Source: Rubritepida sp. (GTDB lineage Bacteria; Pseudomonadota; Alphaproteobacteria; Acetobacterales; Acetobacteraceae). Taken from it: 11,563 nucleotides of DNA. Shown here one piece after another: positions 7,888 to 11,563 of this stretch (position 1 is its first letter; every line of letters starts with the position of its first letter). The translations under genes were made by a program, and so were the position numbers. The notes under the pieces were generated by a model that was given only the letters and a program-made list of their open reading frames with translations, was not told where the DNA came from and ran no database searches. Location: the NCBI GenBank assembly GCA_007129145.1, contig SKWC01000450.1, positions 1 through 11,563 of the forward strand. The letters run 5' to 3'.

Positions 7888-8406
7888 GTGAACCATCTGC
7901 TGAAGTCGCCGCGCACCATCACCACGGCGCGGCTGTCCCTGCTGCCGCCCGGGCCGGAGCACCTGCCCGATCTCATCCGGCTGAAGGCCGATGAGACCGT
8001 CTTCGGCTTCATGCTGCACGGAACCCGCACGCCCGAGCGCACGCGCGAGGAGCTTGAGGACGACATCGCCTTCTGGCAGGTGCGCGGCTACGGCACCTGG
8101 AGCGTCTTCGAGCGCGAGACCGGCGATTTCCTGGGCATCGCGGGGCTGATGGAACGCCCCGACGGGCGCGGCGTGGCGGTGCGCTTCGCGCTCTGGCCCT
8201 CATGCCGCGGCAAGGGCTACGCGCGGGAGGCCGCGCGCGCCGCACTCGACTTCGGCCATGCGCGGGGGCTTGGCCGCATCATCGGCGTGGCGCGCGAGAC
8301 CAACCACGCCTCCCGCGCGGTGCTCAGCGATTGCGGCATGCGCGAATGCGGCGAGTTCCCGCACCAGGGGCACCGCATGATCGTCTACGAAAGTCTCCGT
8401 CAATAA
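7888..8406 (+). CDS. GNAT family N-acetyltransferase (RimJ/RimL-like)
   Basis: A 172-residue acetyl-CoA-dependent N-acetyltransferase. It opens with ITTARLSLLPP (11-21), as RimJ/L-type proteins do. The acetyl-CoA pyrophosphate loop is RGKGYA at 107-112, followed by the usual EAARAALDFGHARGLGRI helix and a TNHASRAVLSDCGM segment. The substrate could be a protein N-terminus, an amino acid or a small molecule; sequence alone does not tell. The start is taken as GTG at 7888, 17 nt after the ettA stop. The open frame further upstream lies inside ettA and does not look like GNAT. It is likely co-transcribed with ettA. Its last 7 bp overlap the end of the leftward PPOX gene. Confidence 0.9.
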   Translation: MNHLLKSPRTITTARLSLLPPGPEHLPDLIRLKADETVFGFMLHGTRTPERTREELEDDIAFWQVRGYGTWSVFERETGDFLGIAGLMERPDGRGVAVRFALWPSCRGKGYAREAARAALDFGHARGLGRIIGVARETNHASRAVLSDCGMRECGEFPHQGHRMIVYESLRQ

Positions 8407-9014
8407 AGCGTGGTGCGGATGCGCTCGGGATAGGCGGCGTCCAGCGCATCGGCCTCGACCTTCCCGCGCGTGTGCACCTGCAGCAACTGGCCCATGGTCG
8501 GCAGCCCCTCGGGCCGCCCGCGCCCGTCCCACAGCCGCGAGCGCACCAGCGCCTTCGCGCATTGCATGAACAGCTCATGCACCCGCACCACCAGCAGCGT
8601 GGCAGGCTCCTTCCCCTGGGCCACATGGGCGGCGCGCAGCGCGGGGTCGGTGGTGATGCGCGCGGTGCCATGCACGCGCAGCGTCTCGGCCGCACCCGGC
8701 ACCAGGAACAGCAGCGAGACGCGCGGGTCCTCCAGTATGTCGCGCAGCCCGTCCAGCCGGTTGTTGCCGCGCCGGTCGGGCAGGATCAGCGTGTTGTCGT
8801 CCACCACCGTCACGAAGCCCGGCGCGTCGCCGCGCGGCGTGACATGCACCCCCCGCGCGCCCACCGTGCCCAGCAGCACGAAGGGGCTGGCGGCGATGAA
8901 CTCCGCCGTGCGCGGGTCCAGCCGGTCGGTCACCTTGGCCGCGGCATTGGCGCTGACCTCGCCATAGAGGTCGAGCAGGGCGTCGAGGCTGGTGACGGCG
9001 TGGGGGTCGTGCAT
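8400..9014 (-). CDS. Pyridoxamine 5'-phosphate oxidase-family FMN-binding protein (DR_2398-like)
   Basis: A 204-residue flavin-binding split-barrel protein. SPFVLLGTVG (43-52), VTPRGDAPGF (58-67), LPDRRGNNRLDGLRDI (78-93) and GAAETLRVHGTARI (107-120) match the PPOX-type FMN enzymes of the DR_2398/MSMEG_1061 kind. That family is named from memory of its motifs. True PdxH is unlikely, since its pyridoxal-phosphate site and C-terminal RxxxR-type tail are not seen. Members are thought to reduce or oxidise small molecules with FMN, substrate mostly unknown. The start ATG is the complement of 9012-9014. The gene stands alone on its strand, convergent with the GNAT gene (7-bp overlap) and divergent from yebC. 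Confidence 0.9.
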   Translation of the reverse strand: MHDPHAVTSLDALLDLYGEVSANAAAKVTDRLDPRTAEFIAASPFVLLGTVGARGVHVTPRGDAPGFVTVVDDNTLILPDRRGNNRLDGLRDILEDPRVSLLFLVPGAAETLRVHGTARITTDPALRAAHVAQGKEPATLLVVRVHELFMQCAKALVRSRLWDGRGRPEGLPTMGQLLQVHTRGKVEADALDAAYPERIRTTLY

Positions 9015-9086
9015 GGGGGCGATGGTGGCGGAAATCGGCGCCGGCCGCTATATCCGCGCGGGATTCCGGAAGTCGAACGCAGAAAC
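9015..9086. promoter_or_regulatory. Divergent promoter spacer between the PPOX gene and yebC
   Basis: This 72-bp spacer must drive yebC-ruvCAB rightward and the PPOX gene leftward if both are transcribed from here. The one AT-rich island, GCTATATC (9047-9054), offers TATATC as a -10 for yebC and TATAGC as a -10 for the PPOX gene on the other strand. The corresponding -35 for yebC (TGGCGG, 9026-9031) is poor. No LexA-type operator was recognised. Confidence 0.25.
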
Positions 9087-9833
9087 ATGGCCGGTCATTC
9101 GCAATTCAAGAACATCATGCACCGCAAGGGCGCGCAGGACGCGAAGCGCGCCCGGATCTTCGCCAAGCTGGCGCGCGAGATCACCGTCTCCGCCAAGCAG
9201 GGCCAGGCCGATCCGGCCTTCAACCCACGGCTGCGCACGGCGCTGGTCGCCGCGCGCCAGGCCAACATGACCAAGGATGCGGTGGAGCGCGCCATCAAGA
9301 AGGCGACCGGCGCGGGCGGCGGCGATGACTATGCCGAGGTCCGCTACGAGGGCCGCGGCCCGGCCGGCGTCGCCATCATCGTCGAGGCGCTGACCGACAA
9401 CCGCAACCGCACCGCGGGCGACGTCCGCTCCATGTTCAACAAGCATGGCGGCGCGCTGGGCGACACCGTCACCTTCCAGTTCGACCGGCTGGGCGTGGTG
9501 CGCTACCCCGCCGCGGTGGCCGATGCGGACGCCATGCTGGAGGCCGCCATCGAGGCCGGCGCGCAGGATGTGCAGTCGAACGAGGAGGCGCATGAGGTGA
9601 TCGCCGCCCCCGAGGACCTCAACACCCTGCGCGACGCGCTGGAAGCCCGCTTCGGGGATGCCGAATCGGCCAGGCTGGAATGGCGCCCCAACCTGACCGT
9701 CCCGCTCGACGAGGAGGGTGCGGCCGCCGTGCTCAAGCTGATCGACGCGCTGGACGATCACGACGACGTGCAGAACGTCTATGCCAATTTCGAGGTCAGC
9801 GACGCCGTGCTGGCGAAGCTCTCGGCCGGCTGA
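9087..9833 (+). CDS. yebC: YebC/PmpR (TACO1) family protein
   Basis: A 248-residue YebC-family protein (E. coli 246). It begins MAGHSQFKNIMHRKGAQDAKRARIF with the positively charged N-terminal domain typical of alphaproteobacteria. KDAVERAIKKATG at 64-76, EVRYEGRGPAGVAIIVEALTDN and NRNRTAGDVRSMFNKHGGALGD follow. The family has been described both as DNA-binding regulators (PmpR) and as ribosome-associated factors helping difficult, proline-rich translation (TACO1). The ATG at 9087 is chosen because homology starts there; the open frame runs much further upstream but is antisense to the PPOX gene. The ribosome site is weak. The GALGDTVTF stretch (122-130) is about two residues shorter than the common GALGETGSVSF form. 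It is first in a conserved operon with ruvC, which starts 2 nt after its stop. Confidence 0.96.
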   Translation: MAGHSQFKNIMHRKGAQDAKRARIFAKLAREITVSAKQGQADPAFNPRLRTALVAARQANMTKDAVERAIKKATGAGGGDDYAEVRYEGRGPAGVAIIVEALTDNRNRTAGDVRSMFNKHGGALGDTVTFQFDRLGVVRYPAAVADADAMLEAAIEAGAQDVQSNEEAHEVIAAPEDLNTLRDALEARFGDAESARLEWRPNLTVPLDEEGAAAVLKLIDALDDHDDVQNVYANFEVSDAVLAKLSAG

Positions 9834-9835
9834 GC

Positions 9836-10348
9836 GTGGCCGGGGCGCGGCGCATCCTGGGCCTCGACCCCGGCCTCACCCACACGGGCTGGGGGCTGAT
9901 CGAGAGCGCGGGCTCGCATCTGCGCTTCATCGCGGCCGGCGCGGTCAGCACCACGCCCGCCGAGGAACTGCCCGCAAGGCTGCGCCACCTGCATGAGGCG
10001 CTGGCCGCGCTGATCCGCGAATGGACCCCCGATGAGGCCGCGGTCGAGCACACCTATGTGAACAAGAACCCCGCCGCCGCGCTGAAGCTCGGCCAGGCGC
10101 GCGGCGTGGTGCTGCTGGCCCCCGCGCTGGCCGGGCTGCCGGTCGCGGAATACCAGGCGATGGAGGTGAAGCGCGCGGTGGTGGGCACGGGCCATGCCGA
10201 CAAGACGCAGGTGCAGGACATGGTGAAGCGGCTGCTGCCCGGCGCGGTGCTCAAGCGCGCCGATGCCGCCGATGCGCTGGCCATCGCCATCTGCCACGCG
10301 CACCACCGCGGCACCCGCGCCGCCCTGGCCGCGATGCTGCGCGCATGA
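9836..10348 (+). CDS. ruvC: Crossover junction endodeoxyribonuclease RuvC
   Basis: A 170-residue Holliday-junction resolvase (E. coli 173) that dimerises and cuts four-way junctions presented by RuvAB. The RNase-H-like fold starts with LGLDPGLTHTGWGLI. The four acidic metal ligands are present: D11, E71 (in AAVEHTYVNKN), D143 and D146 (DAADAL). K112 lies in the EVKRAVVGTGHADK segment. The start is a GTG at 9836, 2 nt after the yebC stop; there is no in-frame ATG near the conserved N-terminus. Translation is probably coupled to yebC. The stop overlaps the ruvA start (ATGA, 10345-10348). Confidence 0.97.
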   Translation: MAGARRILGLDPGLTHTGWGLIESAGSHLRFIAAGAVSTTPAEELPARLRHLHEALAALIREWTPDEAAVEHTYVNKNPAAALKLGQARGVVLLAPALAGLPVAEYQAMEVKRAVVGTGHADKTQVQDMVKRLLPGAVLKRADAADALAIAICHAHHRGTRAALAAMLRA

Positions 10349-10968
10349 TCGGCGCGCTGCGCGGGCTGGTGGAAAGCACCGGCGAGGGGCATTGCGTCCT
10401 CGATGTGAACGGCGTGGGCTATGTCGTCGCCTGCTCGCGCCGCACGCTCGACCGCCTGACCGCGCATGAGGGCGTGCAGCGGTTGCTGGTCGAGACGCGG
10501 GTGAGCCAGGAGGCGATCACCCTCTACGGCTTCCTCGACGCCGCCGAGCGCGAGGCCTTCCGCGCCCTGATCGAGGTCAAGACGGTGGGGCCGCAGAAGG
10601 CCCTGCAGGTTCTTTCGGCGCTCGCGCCCGACCAGCTGGCGCAGGCCATCGCGGCCAAGGAACGCAAGCGCCTGGCCTCGGCCAAGGGGCTGGGTGCGGC
10701 CACCGCCAACCGCATCGTGGATGAGCCCGCCATGCAGAAATGGGCGGTGGGCCGCGCCCTGCCCGAGCAGGATGGCGGCGGCGCCACCATCGCCTCCATC
10801 GCCACCGTCCCGGCCGGGCCGGACGCCGATGCCATCAGCGCCCTGTCCAACCTCGGCCTCAAGCGGCCCGAGGCCGAGCGCGCCGTCGCCCGCGCCCGCG
10901 CCATGCTGGGCGAGGCGGCCGAATTGCAGGCGCTGATCACGCTGGCGCTGCGCGAATCCGCCCGATGA
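10345..10968 (+). CDS. ruvA: Holliday junction branch migration protein RuvA
   Basis: A 207-residue RuvA, the tetrameric junction-binding subunit that loads RuvB. The OB-fold domain I is at 1-63 (MIGALRGLVE, GVGYVV, LYGF). Domain II has two helix-hairpin-helix segments (79-93 and 114-126). A flexible linker runs from about 135 to 158, and the RuvB-binding domain III is at 160-207 (DAISALSNLGLKRPEAERAV). Two places are unusual. The acidic pin E55-D56 of E. coli is Q55-E56 here, and the second hairpin reads GLGAATANRI instead of the common GIGKKTAERL, followed by DEPAMQKW where EL(R/K)DK is usual. The reading frame is intact, so this is divergence rather than a frameshift. It starts at the ATGA overlap with ruvC and ends at the ATGA overlap with ruvB. 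Confidence 0.94.
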   Translation: MIGALRGLVESTGEGHCVLDVNGVGYVVACSRRTLDRLTAHEGVQRLLVETRVSQEAITLYGFLDAAEREAFRALIEVKTVGPQKALQVLSALAPDQLAQAIAAKERKRLASAKGLGAATANRIVDEPAMQKWAVGRALPEQDGGGATIASIATVPAGPDADAISALSNLGLKRPEAERAVARARAMLGEAAELQALITLALRESAR

Positions 10969-11563
10969 GCGACCGCCTCACCACCCCGGACCGTCACCCC
11001 GAGGATGCGCCGGACGCCGCGCTGCGCCCGCAATCGCTGGCCGAATTCACCGGCCAGCCCCGCCTGCGCGAGAACCTGTCGGTCTTCATCCAGGCGGCCA
11101 GCACGCGGGCCGAGGCGCTGGACCATGTCCTGCTGCACGGCCCCCCGGCCTGGGCAAGACCACGCTCGCGCAGATCATCGCGCGCGAGATGGGCGTCGGT
11201 TTCCGCGCCACCTCCGGCCCCGTGCTGCAGCGCGCCGGCGACCTGGCCGCGATCCTGACCAACCTCCAGCCGCGCGACGTGCTCTTCGTGGACGAGATTC
11301 ACCGCCTTCAGCCGGTGATCGAGGAGACCCTCTACCCGGCGATGGAGGATTTCCAGCTCGACCTCATCATCGGCGAGGGGCCGGCGGCGCGCACCGTGCG
11401 GATCGATGTGCCGCCCTTCACCCTGGTGGGTGCGACCACCCGCTCGGGGCTGCTGTCCACGCCCCTGCGCGACCGCTTCGGCATCCCGCTGCGCCTCAAC
11501 CTCTACACCCCGGAGGAGCTGTTCGGCATCATCCGCCGCGGCGCGGGCAAGCTGGGTTTCGCG
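10965..11563 (+). pseudogene. ruvB: Holliday junction helicase RuvB, apparent frameshift in Walker A; 3' end outside window
   Basis: RuvB is the AAA+ motor that pumps DNA through the RuvA-junction complex. The frame from the ATG at 10965 reads normal RuvB (LRPQSLAEFTGQ, LDHVLLHGPP) to residue 61. It then turns into unrelated residues and stops at 11258 after 97 codons. From 11147 a different frame (-1) reads GLGKTTLAQIIAREMGVGF, Walker B VLFVDEIHRL, sensor-1 GATTRSGLLSTPLRDRFG and onward, open for 139 codons to the window edge. Joining the two needs one extra C in the C run 11141-11146, which would restore GPPGLGKTT. Both halves are well conserved, so the gene seems recently broken or the base call wrong. 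A functional gene with a homopolymer sequencing error is my first reading; true pseudogene or slippage are alternatives. Operon position after ruvA is canonical. Confidence 0.9.
11141..11147 (+). other. C-run frameshift point in ruvB (C CCC CCG)
   Basis: Six C bases followed by G, where seven C would keep the reading frame. In the zero frame the codons are GGC CCC CCG GCC. A -1 slip of both tRNAs on this heptamer would give CCC CCC GGC and exactly rebuild GPPGLGKT. Indel error, mutation and slippage cannot be told apart from the sequence alone. Confidence 0.6.

Noticed and set aside
8202..9086. In-frame upstream extension of yebC, 295 codons
   Set aside because: It is antisense to the PPOX gene and has no homology-like content; the family N-terminus MAGHSQFKN begins at 9087.
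10681..10760. Possible second frameshift in ruvA around its odd helix-hairpin-helix
   Set aside because: The same frame carries RuvA domains both before and after, and no other frame gives a better match, so it is divergence rather than an indel.

Overview
The window is dense, very GC-rich DNA whose codons strongly favour G/C in the third position. It has almost no non-coding space. Gene order (yebC-ruvC-ruvA-ruvB), an alphaproteobacterial-looking YebC N-terminus, an EttA-type ABC-F protein and a RimJ/L-type GNAT all point to a free-living alphaproteobacterium. Acetobacteraceae (Roseomonas-like) is my best guess from general resemblance; I could not search a database.

Left part (1-6112) looks like an accessory metabolic locus. 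Two genes run leftward: a short-chain dehydrogenase/reductase (SDR) and an acyl-CoA dehydrogenase that leaves the window. A 157-bp divergent spacer with an inverted repeat separates them from a rightward operon. That operon holds an NMT1/THI5-like (periplasmic-binding-protein fold) protein with no visible signal peptide, aconitase-family large and small subunits (LeuC- and LeuD-like), a LeuB-like beta-decarboxylating dehydrogenase, and a zinc nucleoside/cytidine deaminase-like protein. The three Leu-like proteins keep the catalytic and Fe-S residues but differ from ordinary leucine-biosynthesis enzymes at substrate-side positions. No leuA is present. I infer a paralogous isomerase/dehydrogenase module acting on a malate-like acid of unknown identity.

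Middle part (6191-9014) is housekeeping: ettA (ABC-F translation factor), then a GNAT acetyltransferase. This GNAT overlaps tail to tail by 7 bp with a leftward FMN-binding PPOX-family gene (DR_2398-like).

Right part (9087-11563) is the yebC-ruvC-ruvA-ruvB operon: a ribosome-associated/regulatory YebC protein followed by the Holliday-junction resolvase and branch-migration genes, joined by a 2-nt gap and two ATGA overlaps. The ruvB copy carries an apparent one-base deletion in a C run inside its Walker A codons, so the reading frame breaks at residue 61-62. Everything downstream is intact RuvB sequence in the next frame. This is either a homopolymer sequencing error, a true lesion, or, less likely, a slippage site. 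RuvA also departs from consensus at its acidic pin and second helix-hairpin-helix.

No rRNA, tRNA, CRISPR array, insertion sequence or convincing rho-independent terminator was seen.
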